Notes under the pieces: generated by a model
Told to the model about the DNA's origin: nothing
Databases searched by the model: none
Seen by the model: only the letters and a program-made list of their open reading frames with translations
Translations under genes and position numbers: made by a program
Shown: positions 37,801 through 45,543 of the stretch, one piece after another
Layout of the letters: the number at the start of each line of letters is the position of its first letter
Numbering within the stretch: the first letter of the stretch is position 1
Source: Toxonevra muliebris
Taxonomy: Eukaryota > Arthropoda > Insecta > Diptera > Pallopteridae
Length of the DNA stretch: 64,000 nucleotides
Assembly: GCA_963691655.1 (NCBI GenBank)
Contig: OY829329.1
Span: 53,333,408-53,397,407 of the forward strand
Direction: 5' to 3'

Positions 37801-40184
37801 AATTTTGGACTTCTTTGAATTGTAGTAACATGCTTTTTGTGACTGTAAACTCTACAAGATAGTGAACTACTTTAGAATGCGATCGTCTTAAAACTGTGAA
37901 CTTATTCTGGCTGTGGTTCCTTTGGGATTTTTAAATCCTTCAGGCTTTGAACTTTTTACTGCTTTGCACCCCTTCAGACTTTAAACTTCTTTAAACATTA
38001 AACTTCTTTTGATTGTGAAATCTATGAAACCGCGTTTAAATACTTCGTGTATATAGGTGGTTCCCACTGGCTACTTTTTCGAAAACTTAGACATAACCTA
38101 TAAGGTTTGGATCCAAAGCGATTTCTGAGAATTTCGATTTCAAATTTAGTACAATTTCGACTGAGAACTTTAAAATAGAAACAATGAATCGGAGTTATAT
38201 TACTTTAGAGAGAATGCTTTTAGAGTACAGCTAAAAAGATTCAGTTTAGTTCCAAGATTAAATTTTAGTAGAGTAGAATTTTAGCATAATCCTAAGCATA
38301 TGCCAGGCATAAGTAAAGGGTTTTCCATTAACGACATAAGAATTTTATCTATTTATAAATGAAACACACAATTTTTTAAGATATTGAGTTCAAATTTATT
38401 TTAGTGTAGTGCAAGCATTTCATTTTATGATTGAAATTCGGTCATATGACCACCAAGAGCCCGTTTACAGCGCTCGATTCTTTGGACCCAATTTTTCACC
38501 ACTCTCGCACATATTTCGACCGGAACGTTGGCAGTTTTACGTTTGATATTGTCTTTGAGCTCGTCTAAAGTTGCTGGCTTGTTGGCATAGACCAGTGACT
38601 TGATATAGCCCCATAAAATGGCCCCCAATGGCGTTAGATCAAATGAACGCGGCACCCATTTCATCGGACCAATTCTCGAGATAACACGTTCACCGAATTT
38701 GCCTTTCAATAAATCGATTGTGACGCGTGCAGTGTGGCTAGTGGCATCGTCTTGTTGAAATCACAATCCGTTGATGTCAAGTTCATCCAATTCTAGCCAC
38801 AAATAATCTTCCAACATAACACGATAGCGCTCTCCATTGACGGTAACATGACGGTATTACGACCGAAAATTGAAGTAAGCGCTCTTAAAGTGGCGACCAC
38901 CGACTCAGAATTTCGGTAATAATTTTTAATAATTTCCAAACGTTGCTGATTTGTGAACTTAACCATGATGAAAATGTTGACTTAAACAACCTTTTAACAT
39001 TGACAGTTCATTAAAAAAGTTTAAAGGTGCGTTCATATAAAGATACCGAATTGTTAATTCCCTAATGGAAAACCCTTTATAAGCCATTGACGAATTGAAA
39101 GTGTTCAATTTAAGCTGGAAAGAAAATATCACAGCAAAGAAAGAAAAAACCTCGAAAATTCTCTGACCTGAGAGGGTAACCCCCTGCATTAATTTGGAGT
39201 GTTTTAAATCTGAATCTATAGATTTAATAGTCGTTTGTTTTTTATTATTTCTATTTTGAAATTTGGTTTGGCTTTTTTGATCCCCAGAAGTGGCGCCTGC
39301 AAAATACTGGTTTCTTAAGGAAGTCGAAGTGATTCAGCAATATTGAAATACTCTTAGTAGACACCTGCATTGACCCGACAGTTCACTTTGGACTCGTTGT
39401 AGTATTTTCATATGATTTCTTCTCCAATCTGCACTCTTGTTGGGAAAAGTAATCGAAGCCTGGCCTAGAAATTTAATTGTTCAGTAGCTTGCAAATAGGG
39501 GTAGAGGGAGGGCGATTTTCCCCACGATAGCAGCGTTGCTTGAGAAGAGGAGGGTTAATAAAAGATGACTGACACTTCTTTTATCAAAAAAAAAAAAAAC
39601 TCCGTTGCATTTTTATTTTATAAAATTTGTATTAATTTTTGCTTCGGAGCTCCCTTCGGAATATTGTTAACCAAGGACCCGGTTGTAATGGAGGTGACAA
39701 GTTGATCCACTCTAATATTCAGTGAAAAATATTAATTGTGAGGATCATGCAGAATTATGCATTTTTCTCACAGATAAATAAAAGTGGGACCCAAATAAAG
39801 AAAAATTTAAATCTCTTCACTTGTGTCCCCATGTCCCCAGTCCCTCTCTGCTAGCTGCTTTTGTTAAGAAAATAGTTCCTTTCTTCCCACCCCTCCCTCT
39901 TAAAAATCTAACTCGTATAAATAAATATATCTGTTTGAACGCTTTTAAACTTATACACTTATACCGCTCTCTTATTCTCTTCTTCTTCTTCTTCTTTGCA
40001 GATATTGGAATCCAGCAATGAGGCCGAGCAACGTCCGCCCAACGAAGCCAATGGCAATACTTTGGCACAACGTGCTTCCTGGTTAAGTAAACTGAATTCC
40101 TTGGATGCATTGGAAATGCCAAAGAAATATGCAAATCGCGGCGCTACAGGAGGTGGTGTCTATGAAAATGGACGTTATTATTAA
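16697..40184 (+). CDS. Proc: Proctolin neuropeptide precursor (two coding exons, join 16697-16858, 40002-40184)
   Basis: This is the precursor of proctolin (RYLPT), a myoactive insect neuropeptide acting through a G-protein-coupled receptor. The spliced frame is 114 codons plus TAA. Residues 1-33 are a signal peptide with a Trp/Leu-rich core. RYLPT follows at residues 34-38, directly after the likely cleavage site (CEC|RYLPT), then Arg39 as a single-basic processing site. There is no Gly after Thr, so the peptide is not amidated. The spacer SHGDDLDKLRELMLQ then ILESSNE is a strongly amphipathic segment that I recall as near-identical in Drosophila. The C-terminal half has a Lys95-Lys96 site and ends GRYY. 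The exons join in phase 0 through consensus sites. The ATG has A at -3 and G at +4. Known fly precursors are somewhat longer. Confidence 0.93.
16796..16810 (+). other. Proc: Mature proctolin peptide RYLPT
   Basis: Codons CGT TAT CTG CCG ACA encode Arg-Tyr-Leu-Pro-Thr, followed by AGG (Arg) as the processing residue. The N-terminus is expected to be made by signal peptidase and the C-terminus by a monobasic convertase plus carboxypeptidase. This is a single copy, as is usual for insect Proc. Confidence 0.93.
17440..18540. repeat. Degenerate ~230-bp tandem units in the Proc intron
   Basis: A module of the form TTT.CTTAAATG...TCGATGA, followed by AAAATTTAAG-like words and then TCAAAAAATAATAA, recurs. 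Its TTTCTT/TTTCCT cores lie near 17624, 17851, 18077, 18252 and 18487. Spacing is about 227, 226, 175 and 235 bp. Other shared words (CCAGATGCAGA, GGGCCTGCAG, AGGCTCTGAATC) occupy matching positions. The units are strongly diverged. An 85-codon ORF inside (18244-18501) is explained by this repeat and is not called as a gene. Confidence 0.4.
18541..19242. other. Intronic stretch, slightly GC-richer, no gene recognised
   Basis: It contains two overlapping frames of 80-98 codons without family resemblance. It may be an eroded mobile element; no ends could be identified. Confidence 0.35.
19243..19520 (+). repeat. tRNA-derived SINE with (CCTAA)n tail
   Basis: The 5' tRNA-like head starts GACGACCTCGATAG. 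It has a near-consensus A box, TAGTCTAGTGG (19254-19264), and B box, GGTTCGATTCA (19294-19304), 40 nt apart. An unrelated body of about 170 nt follows, then a pentanucleotide tail. RNA polymerase III box spacing and a simple-repeat 3' end are standard for SINEs, which are copied by a partner LINE. The LINE partner is unknown. A 47-nt direct repeat begins right after the tail. Confidence 0.75.
19479..19520. repeat. (CCTAA)n microsatellite, tail of the SINE
   Basis: About eight CCTAA units with one slip (at about 19500). It is complementary to the TTAGG telomere unit of many insects, although most flies are known to lack TTAGG telomeres. Further units occur at 19564-19578. Confidence 0.85.
19521..19567 (+). 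repeat. 47-nt direct repeat, first copy
   Basis: The sequence starting GAATTTGTCAGTCAGTAGGA and ending TAGCGCCTA occurs here and again at 19614-19660 with one difference (CAACTAG against CAATTAG). It flanks a 46-bp segment that starts with ACCTAACC. A recent local duplication is likely. Confidence 0.85.
19614..19660 (+). repeat. 47-nt direct repeat, second copy
   Basis: Partner of the repeat at 19521-19567 with a single C-to-T difference. It is too long to be an ordinary target-site duplication, so slippage or unequal exchange through the CCTAA tail is the simpler explanation. Confidence 0.85.
19661..23700. other. Intronic AT-rich DNA with short CTG, ATG and CA repeats
   Basis: The stretch holds TTG/CTG triplets near 20640-20690, GATGATG triplets near 20840 and 21890-21937, and short (CA)n near 22022 and 22200. 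No exon, RNA gene or element with two ends was found. Triplet patches may mark regulatory DNA, but this is not shown. Confidence 0.4.
21918..21937. repeat. Perfect 20-bp palindrome of ATG/CAT triplets
   Basis: Four GATs meet their reverse complement at TGA|TCA, giving a perfect 20-bp dyad inside a GATGATG tract. It can extrude as a hairpin. Confidence 0.85.
23711..23842. repeat. Dispersed palindromic repeat, copy 1
   Basis: It begins CAGCTGAGCACGATACAACA and shares about 55 nt, including GTATGAACAAATGAGAGCGA, with 36901-36958. The word GATACAACAT at the left has an inverted partner, ACATGTTGTAT, at about 23829-23839, so the unit could fold. Identity is unknown. Confidence 0.55.
24634..26159. 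mobile_element. TIR element with TTA target duplication (Harbinger-like), non-autonomous
   Basis: The ends are inverted: TAGTATGTTCACATGG on the left and the complement of TAGTGTGTTCACATTG on the right. The similarity continues inward through AAAATCGATTTT words. Both flanks are TTA (24631-24633 and 26160-26162), the 3-bp duplication expected of PIF/Harbinger elements. Second-order inverted words (CACAAGGCATAAC near 24742, complement near 25830) extend the symmetry. No transposase is present. A copy of the foldback family (24893-25430) lies inside. Confidence 0.6.
24893..25430 (-). repeat. Foldback-family repeat, single copy nested in the Harbinger-like element
   Basis: The reverse complement is collinear with about 34200-34690 of the foldback. 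Shared landmarks include TTATTTACTTATGTAG, GGTTCCAATGCAAAAA, AAACAGTATAATAGTTTTCT, GTTTATCTCTTTGTG and TTGTGGGAGAACTAGA. An open frame here (25166-25396) has no family resemblance. Confidence 0.7.
26160..27214. other. Intronic AT-rich DNA
   Basis: No gene was recognised. Poly-T (26684-26702) and poly-A (26999-27014) runs are present. Confidence 0.45.
27495..27550. repeat. (AT)n microsatellite
   Basis: Two TA-dinucleotide runs (27495-27521 and 27530-27547) are separated by ATTACAAATG. Confidence 0.9.
27719..27752. repeat. 12-bp perfect hairpin inside the CCCAGCGGT element
   Basis: CTTGTTTAGCGC (27719-27730) pairs with GCGCTAAACAAG (27741-27752) around a 10-nt loop. Confidence 0.85.
27879..28860. 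other. Intronic AT-rich DNA
   Basis: No gene or element ends were found. There is a short CATA repeat near 27895-27915. Confidence 0.45.
28861..29420. repeat. Cryptically repetitive block (GTGAACTACTTTAGA theme, then CAGATCAAAATTCAGA theme)
   Basis: The first ~170 bp repeat variants of GAACTACTTTAGACT and GTGAACT. The next ~390 bp repeat variants of CAGA(T/C)(C/A)AAAA(T)TC with a quasi-period of 10-12 bp. Related themes recur at 33040-33420, 37741-38050, 42880-43510, 49860-50160 and 51170-52070. No ORF is maintained. Confidence 0.5.
29421..31175. other. Intronic AT-rich DNA
   Basis: No exon or mobile-element ends were found. There are homopolymer runs near 29700, 29955 and 30540. Confidence 0.45.
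31453..31600 (-). pseudogene. DD41D-type transposase C-terminal remnant
   Basis: One minus-strand frame reads FFLWGYFISQVYVNVPESLE then QLKAKIRNEIAEIS, ending in TGA at 31453-31455. This is the conserved C-terminal region of the family with D..TPLD.FLWGY. All catalytic motifs before FLWGY are gone. A sharp junction at about 31600 joins it to a 5'-terminal segment running to about 31813 (TACAGGGTGATTTTTTTT on the minus strand). It is therefore an internal-deletion derivative. Confidence 0.65.
31601..31813 (-). mobile_element. 5' terminal segment of a deleted DD41D-type element
   Basis: Minus-strand sequence from a likely TIR (TACAGGGTGATTTTTTTTG) into non-coding DNA that abuts the transposase remnant. 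The matching left TIR was not found, so that end is lost. Confidence 0.45.
33040..33420. repeat. Cryptically repetitive block (AACTCCTTGGACTT / CTGTGAACTT theme)
   Basis: Imperfect repeats of 10-15 nt such as GAACTCCTTGGACTT, AGCTCCTTGGAAC, CTGTGAATCC and CTGTGAACTT. The theme is shared with 28861-29030 and 37741-38050. No gene. Confidence 0.4.
33609..35523. mobile_element. Long foldback element (arms ~830 bp, ~240-bp centre)
   Basis: The left arm (33609 to about 34440) is the inverted, diverged copy of the right arm (about 34683 to 35523). Matching landmarks, in order from the outer end, are ACACTACTC; TCGTAGAATCCGAATATC with its complement near 35440; TTGGCACCAATTTTCCATGT; AACAGCAATATTACTGTTA; GAAGCCCTATATCTCA; and TTGTTTATCTCTTTGTG. 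No transposase is recognisable; open frames inside are chance AT-rich frames. A related single copy is at 24893-25430. It could be a foldback transposon or two head-to-head repeats. Confidence 0.7.
35524..36900. other. Intronic AT-rich DNA
   Basis: No exon, RNA gene or element ends were recognised. Confidence 0.45.
36901..36985. repeat. Dispersed palindromic repeat, copy 2
   Basis: It shares CAGCTGAGCACGATACAACA and TATGAACAAATGAGAGCGA with 23711-23764. GATACAA at the left has an inverted partner, TTGTATC, near 36975. Confidence 0.55.
37018..37680. mobile_element. Palindromic-ended MITE, GGGGTTATATACGTTTT TIR, TTAA flanks
   Basis: 17-bp perfect TIRs at 37018-37034 and 37664-37680. TTAA is present on both sides (37014-37017 and 37681-37684). 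Either a TTAA-targeting (piggyBac-type) or a TA-targeting (Tc1/mariner-type, TIR starting AAGGGG) origin fits. No transposase ORF. Confidence 0.7.
37741..38050. repeat. Cryptically repetitive block (CTTTGAACTTCTTT theme)
   Basis: Variants of GACTTTAAACTTCTTT, GTGAACTACTTTAGA and CTGTGAACTT repeat at short irregular spacing. It is related to the blocks at 28861 and 33040. Confidence 0.4.
38316..39077 (-). mobile_element. DD41D-type mariner deletion derivative with intact TIRs
   Basis: 15-bp perfect TIRs: AAGGGTTTTCCATTA at 38316-38330 and its complement at 39063-39077. TA flanks both ends (38314-38315 and 39078-39079), the standard Tc1/mariner target. At 762 bp it is well short of an autonomous element. 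The 5' and 3' ends of the transposase gene remain, so it may once have been mobilised in trans. Confidence 0.85.
38425..38966 (-). pseudogene. DD41D-type transposase, internally deleted
   Basis: The minus-strand start at 38966 reads MVKFTNQQRLEIIKNYYRNS, the N-terminal helix-turn-helix start. After about 45 codons a large internal deletion removes the first catalytic Asp. Sequence resumes in the VNGERYR..L.DY region. FQQDDATSHTARVTIDLL (second Asp) is preceded by an in-frame TGA where Trp is expected. The third catalytic position, 41 residues on in SFDLTPLG, is Gly instead of Asp. The C-terminus with GGHMTEF is intact to the stop at 38425. The 41-residue spacing points to the rosa-like DD41D group. 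The protein would be inactive. Confidence 0.8.
39078..39960. other. 3' part of the Proc intron
   Basis: No exon was recognised before the acceptor. A poly-A run lies at about 39586-39599. Confidence 0.45.
40002..40184 (+). CDS. Proc: Proc coding exon 2 (C-terminal propeptide)
   Basis: It starts right after the acceptor TTTGCAG (G at 40001) with ATA TTG GAA, extending LRELMLQ to LRELMLQILE in phase 0. It encodes 60 residues: an Asn/Glu/Pro-rich spacer, the block RASWLSKLNSLDALE, a KK site, a Gly-rich stretch and the end ENGRYY, then TAA at 40182-40184. An in-frame-looking ATG at 39996 is in intron sequence and is not the start. No other host gene is adjacent. Confidence 0.9.
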   Translation: MLESSNEAEQRPPNEANGNTLAQRASWLSKLNSLDALEMPKKYANRGATGGGVYENGRYY

Positions 40185-40320
40185 AAAAAAAAACCAAGCA
40201 TGAAGTAAAAGTGGGAATACCAGTTAAACAAGCAACAGACCCTCCCCTCCCTCCCAAAAAAAAAAAGCCGAATGTATGTGAAATAAATAACAAATAAAAA
40301 AATCGAATACCACCAAAAAG
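40185..40320 (+). terminator. Proc: Proc 3' UTR with two AATAAA polyadenylation signals
   Basis: AATAAA occurs at 40282-40287 and 40293-40298, about 100-110 nt after the stop. More AATAAA-like words follow in this A-rich region (for example near 40345 and 40655), so the true cleavage site could be further downstream. Confidence 0.55.
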
Positions 40321-41282
40321 ATGGAGTGAAAACTTAAAACTTAAAATAAAAGTAAAAAATTTTTCAACAAAATTTTGGCACCATTTTAATGCTAGAATTT
40401 TGAGTGATTATTTTTTTTTTTAAATTTATTTTTGATTTGTTTTTAATTATGTTGAAAATACCAGATATATATTCATGTGATTTACCTATATATGTATATT
40501 TGTATATGTATGTATATGTTTAGTTGAATCTTTTATCTATTTACTTACCTACATATTTACTTGATTAAAAAAGCGTAAAGTTCCTACAAAAAAAAAAAAA
40601 AATAAATTAATAACAGAGAAAAAAGTAATAAAAAAAAAATTAAATTGAAAACAATAAATATTTTAATTATAAATTAATATGTAAGCCGAAATTCTCTATG
40701 TTATATTGATGTAATATATACTTATATTTATAAATCTTAAATGCTAAATACTGATAATATTAATAATCAATAAAAAACACAATAATTTTTCTGTAGTTTT
40801 TAACTAAAAACAATAACAAACGTTTTTAAATTTCAATATTTTAAAAATCAGTGATGTGAAAAATGAAAAATAATAAATATATTAATTATTACAATTAAGT
40901 GTTTAACTAAATTTTTGATTGAATTAAAATTCATTCTAAAATATTATTTGTATTTTTATTGAAATGAACATTCAATTGAATAATTAATTTATTTTTTTTT
41001 TTTTTTTTTGTGATAGAATTAAGCTAGTTGTTCCCCTTGTAAACCTTGACAGCAAAAACTATTCAATATAAATGTAGAAAATTTAATTAACTACAGAATA
41101 ATAGTTTTCTCTGAGTGACCCACTGCATCACAGTTTCCAAGAGCCTGTTTGGGAAATCGCACTATTTGACGTGCTTTCGTTATTACTGAATCGAATTTTT
41201 CCCTTACCTACTGTAACAACTTCGACTGTAATTTCAATTATATCAAATAAAACTTTAAACATATTTTTATTATCATTTCAAT
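40321..41282. other. AT-rich DNA downstream of Proc
   Basis: Very A- and T-rich, with a T-run near 40990-41009. No gene. Confidence 0.45.
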
Positions 41283-42586
41283 CACGGGCGGATACAAGGG
41301 AGGGAAACAGGGGGAAATTTCCCCTCCCCTCCAAAAGATTTTCAAACACTTAAAAATTTAATAACTTAAACAGGCAAAAAGATGAACATAATTAGTTATT
41401 GTTGTTTTTAGTTATTACGATTTATTTTTAATTATAAGAATAAGGAATAATCTTGCTCATTAAACCACTTTCCTTCTCTATGGAAATGTGCTAAAATAAT
41501 AATGATACCTAAACCAAATAAACCTGAAAACTCAGTGCCCTCATATAGACCTATAAGTTTGCTGGCAATACTCTCGAAAATATTCGAAGTAGTAGATTGC
41601 TAATAATACAAGAAAATAAGAATATAATTCCGAATCACCAATCGTCATAAGCACGGTACTCTTGAGCATAGTGAATATTGTAACTGACTTTCTGGAACGC
41701 AAAAAATATTGCTCTGCCATATTTTTGGACATTCAAGAAGGATTCGAAAAAGTTTGACATCAAGGGCTGTTATACAAATAAAAAAAATTTACTTCCAGCT
41801 TCATTTTATTTGGTCTTAAAGTCTTATCATTCTATGTCAAACAAAATAAATGATGAAATATCAGCCAAATGTCAAGTAAAAGCCAGAGTACCATAGGGCA
41901 GTGTTCTGGGTCCTGCTCTTTTTCGATTTTTACCTGCGACTTGCCTGAAACTGATGGTGTTACTATAGCTACTTATCCAGACGATACTGCCATTTTAGCG
42001 TCAAATTAATCTCCTACAGAAGCTGCTAATCTAGTTCAGAAACAGTTCCATCTGCCTCAGGTTCGATTCCCAGATGGTTTAGTTCTTAAATACGTGACTC
42101 AAGTACCAGTTCAACGGGTTCTATTCTCAGGTAGAGAATTGAATCCACCAAAAAAAAAAAACAAAATTATAGGTTTCGGGTCGATTTAAGAAAATCCCAG
42201 ATGGGAAAAAGAAAATTTTAATATAGGCTAGGAATCAGCGACCTTAAAATATTCTTAAAATTCTACTAATTCTCGACACATTATAAACCAATCTAAAAAA
42301 AGACTAAATGTATCCTATTGTTATATTTGTCACGATCCTTTACCCTGGAAATAGATCATAGAAATTGTGAAATGCTTTGCAAGAACAGGGTTTCCCCAAA
42401 ACGCGTAACGTACCTGTAAGATTTCATATGGACATACCTTTGAATTGTTAGTCATCGAAATAAAGTTTATGAATAAGCAAAAAACAACAAAAGAAACGAT
42501 TCAGCCCGCGTTTTGGCGTTTTGGTTCATATGGAGAATTTTTTATTTCGCCCCTCCCCCCAAAAATGTTTCCTGTATCCGCCACTG
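41283..42586. mobile_element. hAT-like TIR element enclosing a Jockey-type RT fragment
   Basis: The left end is CACGGGCGGATACAAGGGAG. The right end is the complement of CAGTGGCGGATACAGGAAAC. Both sides carry TTTCAAT (41276-41282 and 42587-42593), a 7- to 8-bp target duplication as in hAT elements. C-rich subterminal tracts (CCCCTCCC) occur inside both ends. No hAT transposase is present. The LINE fragment inside is either a nested insertion or a captured segment. Confidence 0.6.
41505..42045 (+). pseudogene. Jockey-type non-LTR reverse-transcriptase fragment
   Basis: Several frames together give IPKPNKPENSV, SYRPISLLAILSKIFE, IIPNHQ, KNIALPYFWTFK, SAKCQVKARVP followed by a stop in place of Gln in the P.GSVLGPAL motif, and the catalytic box as YPDDTAILASN (YADD with Ala to Pro). 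It ends SPTEAANLVQKQ. These are RT motifs in the correct order for the Jockey clade. Multiple stops, shifts and a deletion between IIPNHQ and the AFD motif make it dead. It has no endonuclease or 3' tail. Confidence 0.75.
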
Positions 42587-42879
42587 TTTCAATGCATATT
42601 TTATTTCCATTTAATTTTTTTTTTTTTATATTAATTTTTTAATTGTTTTTATTCATTGTAATAATTAAACATTTTTATACCCTAACAAAAAATATTCGAT
42701 AAAAATGTTTACCTTTTATATCTCAATAATTCATACACAGTTGGTATTTGCATACCTTTGGTACATATTATCAAATATTATTGAAATTTTTAATCAATCT
42801 CTAATATTTTATACTATATATAATGGAAATAGCAACTGTGTACAACGAAAACTCAGACCAAAGCACGGAACAAAGTTCA

Positions 42880-43510
42880 GGTTATAGACAAACCAAAGAT
42901 CAGACTAAAATCATATCAAAACTCAGACCAAATGCAATACAGTTGTCGGATCTAAACTCAGATCAAAGTTTAGACTAAAGGCAGACCAAAACTCAGATCA
43001 AAAGCATACTAAAGTTCAGACCAAAATGCATACAAAAGTCAGACTCAATCAATGGCAGATCAAAACTCCGATGAAAAGCAAACTGAAAATTACTTCAAAA
43101 TACAGACAAACACTTACGTCAAACTCTAGACTAAAAGAAGACCGAAAGCTAACTAAAAGCTGACAATGACCAAAAGTCAGTCTAAAGCTCAACTCAAACC
43201 TAAAATCAGAACTAGTCAAAGATCAAAAGTAGACAAGACAAAGAAGCGGACTTAAATCCAGACCAAAACTTAGACTAAACTTAAGACTAAAATTCAATCC
43301 GAAAATTTGGCCAAAACTCAGACCAAAAATTGAACCAAAATTCAAACCAAAATGCAGACGTGAAATCAAAACAAAAATCAGACTAAAATTCAGACCAAAG
43401 CTCTAACCAGAACCAAATCGAAACCGACTGTAAGTTAGATCAAAATTCAGACCAAACGAAATTTATTTCAAAACACGGACATTTATAAAAAGATGAAAAA
43501 TCAGATCAAA
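42880..43510. repeat. Cryptically repetitive block (GACCAAAACTCAGA theme)
   Basis: About 45 imperfect units of 10-14 nt are built on CAGACCAAAA / CAGATCAAAA / AGACTAAAA. There is no fixed period and no ORF. It is the same theme as 29035-29420, 49860-50160 and 51170-52070. Confidence 0.6.
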
Positions 43511-43639
43511 ATTCAGCAGCAGAACGAGTGATTATAGTAAACGCTAGCGTTAATTTTATTCAAAATTCACATATTTTAGGTGCATAATACGGAACCATTT
43601 TTTCCAGACCATTTAGCTGACGAGAAGAGTTCGGTATCC

Positions 43640-44340
43640 AAAAACTGTTTATAGTACTAGACTCACAATGACCCAATGTATCAATCGCGGTTGCAAAAAC
43701 ATGAACTTTTTTTTCATTCATACATCATCGCCCACCTTAGAGATCAAAAATTTTCATTATATTAGCATCCAAATATGAACACCTTTTGAACAGGTACATG
43801 TGCCTGTATCATAAAAATACTAATATTCTTGAACTACCACACGAGTGTTCAAATACGAACCCTGATAGCCTTAAACATACATATTGTGCGAAGAAACGAA
43901 AAATATTCAATTCATGAGTGATAAAGGAATGTAGATGAACGATAAGATCAAGAGTGATCAATACATGAATATTGCAATACGAATCCTCATTAACATTCAT
44001 GTACTGAACTGTCTGTATGCGTATACAAATGTACGAGAATCTCCCAACAAATATGAACATTTATAATAATTGTGTTTTTGTGTAGATAAGTAGAAATAAG
44101 CAAGAATGACGAGTAAATGAATATTCATATGTGTCAAAAAATTAAGAACGTCTAACACATGAGCGTTCAAATACGATCCTTTGCAGTTTTGTAAGGCACA
44201 TTTGTCGAAAAAGATTAAGAATGTTTGGTATGTGGTTTTTCAAATATTAATCTTGGTGTTTTAGATTATAAGATTCATAAGATTCATGCATAACCAATCT
44301 GTGCATACAACATGACCAAGATTGAATATTTACATGATAA
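43640..44340. repeat. Degenerate repeats around GAGTGTTCAAATACGAACC
   Basis: Related phrases recur: CACGAGTGTTCAAATACGAA (43840), CATGAGCGTTCAAATACGAT (44158), and weaker GAATATTGCAATACGAATCC (43968) and TTTTTCAAATATTAATC (44236). Each is followed by CTT..AAAC and an AAGA/GAATAT tail. The array is eroded and irregular. Confidence 0.4.
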
Positions 44341-44344
44341 CTAT

Positions 44345-44938
44345 AGCTGTGTTTTATTCGCCCGCTAGTTTAACATGTGCGAATAAAACGACCAAGTTGT
44401 TAAGTCTATTCTTCGTTATATTGTTATTCACAATGAAACTGCTCAGCAGCTAGAGGTAAAAAATTTTAATGGATCCCAGTCATTGCGGTTAATCGTGGGC
44501 ATGTTTTTAGTTTTTACGCATTGTAAAGGAGACCAAATAGGGATTTATTCTCCCCAATCAGCGCTTTATCAGGGCATTCCGGAATGCATCTGAATCGGTC
44601 ACCAAATCCGTACGACATGTGGATGTGCCCCTCGTGCGGATGGGCGGGTAAGTGGGTCCGTTGGGATTCGTTCGTACCCTTTATAAGAACATTTAACGAT
44701 GATTTTAACTTATTTTTACCGGCAGTCATTTCGAATCTTTTTTTTTTTGCACATTGTCACGCTTCTTCTTTCATTATTGGCAGTTCACAATAGAATTTGA
44801 TGTAGCTAAACTACTTGTTAAGTATAGATAACAGCTATAATTATACGTGCTATCTCTGCCTCTTTGTTGTTGCTTTCCCATACAATTATCGCTGCTAGTT
44901 ATACATAACTTGAAGCAAGTGGCGAATAAAACGCAGCT
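44345..44938. mobile_element. TIR element with AGCTGTGTTTTATTCGCC ends
   Basis: 18-bp inverted ends (left AGCTGTGTTTTATTCGCC, right GGCGAATAAAACGCAGCT, one mismatch). A subterminal inverted copy of the GCGAATAAAAC motif occurs at about 44378-44388. Both flanks read TAT, so a 2- or 3-bp target duplication is possible. The core at 44560-44690 is GC-richer than its surroundings. It has short open frames on both strands but none recognised. The superfamily is unknown. Confidence 0.55.
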
Positions 44939-45540
44939 TATATTACAATTGTATGTTTACGAACATGATTTGGTTTTTGCACGCAACCCGGTACGCTTAA
45001 CTAAAGACACAAGCGGATACAAAGTTAGAGAAAGGCAGAAAGAGGAGCAGGTTTTTCCTTCTTTTTAATTCAGGAGCAACGACCATTATGGCTATGATGG
45101 GAGCAATAGAGCTAGGTTTTCTAAGTAGAACATTTTCATGATAACACCAACAATTTGTGAGCTCCAATGACAATAGAATGACAAGCAACTCCAGTAGGTG
45201 GATACGGAGTCGCTTAGGATTAGTCGGAGAGGATTAGTTGACAATATACTCCACCGATGCGTCGCTAGGATAGCCAAAATGACTCATTTTAATAAGATTT
45301 TAGATTACTTAGTAGACACATGAAAAATATTTACAAAATATCGTTCCTATTCCTATTTTTGTTACAAACACTGCTATTGTTTTGACCGGTCAAATCATGA
45401 GTTGTGAGAGTCTTTCATTTTTTATATATTTTTTAAAACCTTCAAGATATAAATAATTTTTCTAACAAGTATAAAAGACTTCAGTCTTTTATTAATAGCT
45501 TAACATTATATAAATATACAACTAAGAAAATTTTTTTCCG
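44939..45540. other. AT-rich non-coding stretch
   Basis: No gene or element ends were recognised. Confidence 0.4.
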
Positions 45541-45543
45541 TGA

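Larger units (their letters stand above)
16859..40001 (+). other. Proc: Proc intron, 23,143 bp, transposon-rich
   Basis: The intron is bounded by GTGAGT and a 35-nt pyrimidine tract (CTTCTTCTTCTTC) ending TTTGCAG at 40001. It contains no supported host exon. It hosts a SINE, a Harbinger-like element, a piggyBac-like element with a DD41D relic, a foldback, a TTAA palindromic element, a DD41D deletion derivative and cryptic repeats. Intronic enhancers may be present but cannot be pinpointed. Confidence 0.88.

Noticed and set aside
39996..40184. Stand-alone small ORF starting with ATG at 39996
   Set aside because: The ATG is inside the splice acceptor region. The reading frame makes sense only as Proc exon 2 from 40002.
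42068..42105. B-box-like GGTTCGATTCCC after the Jockey fragment
   Set aside because: No A box at the right distance and no acceptor stem. Perhaps an eroded SINE, not enough to annotate.
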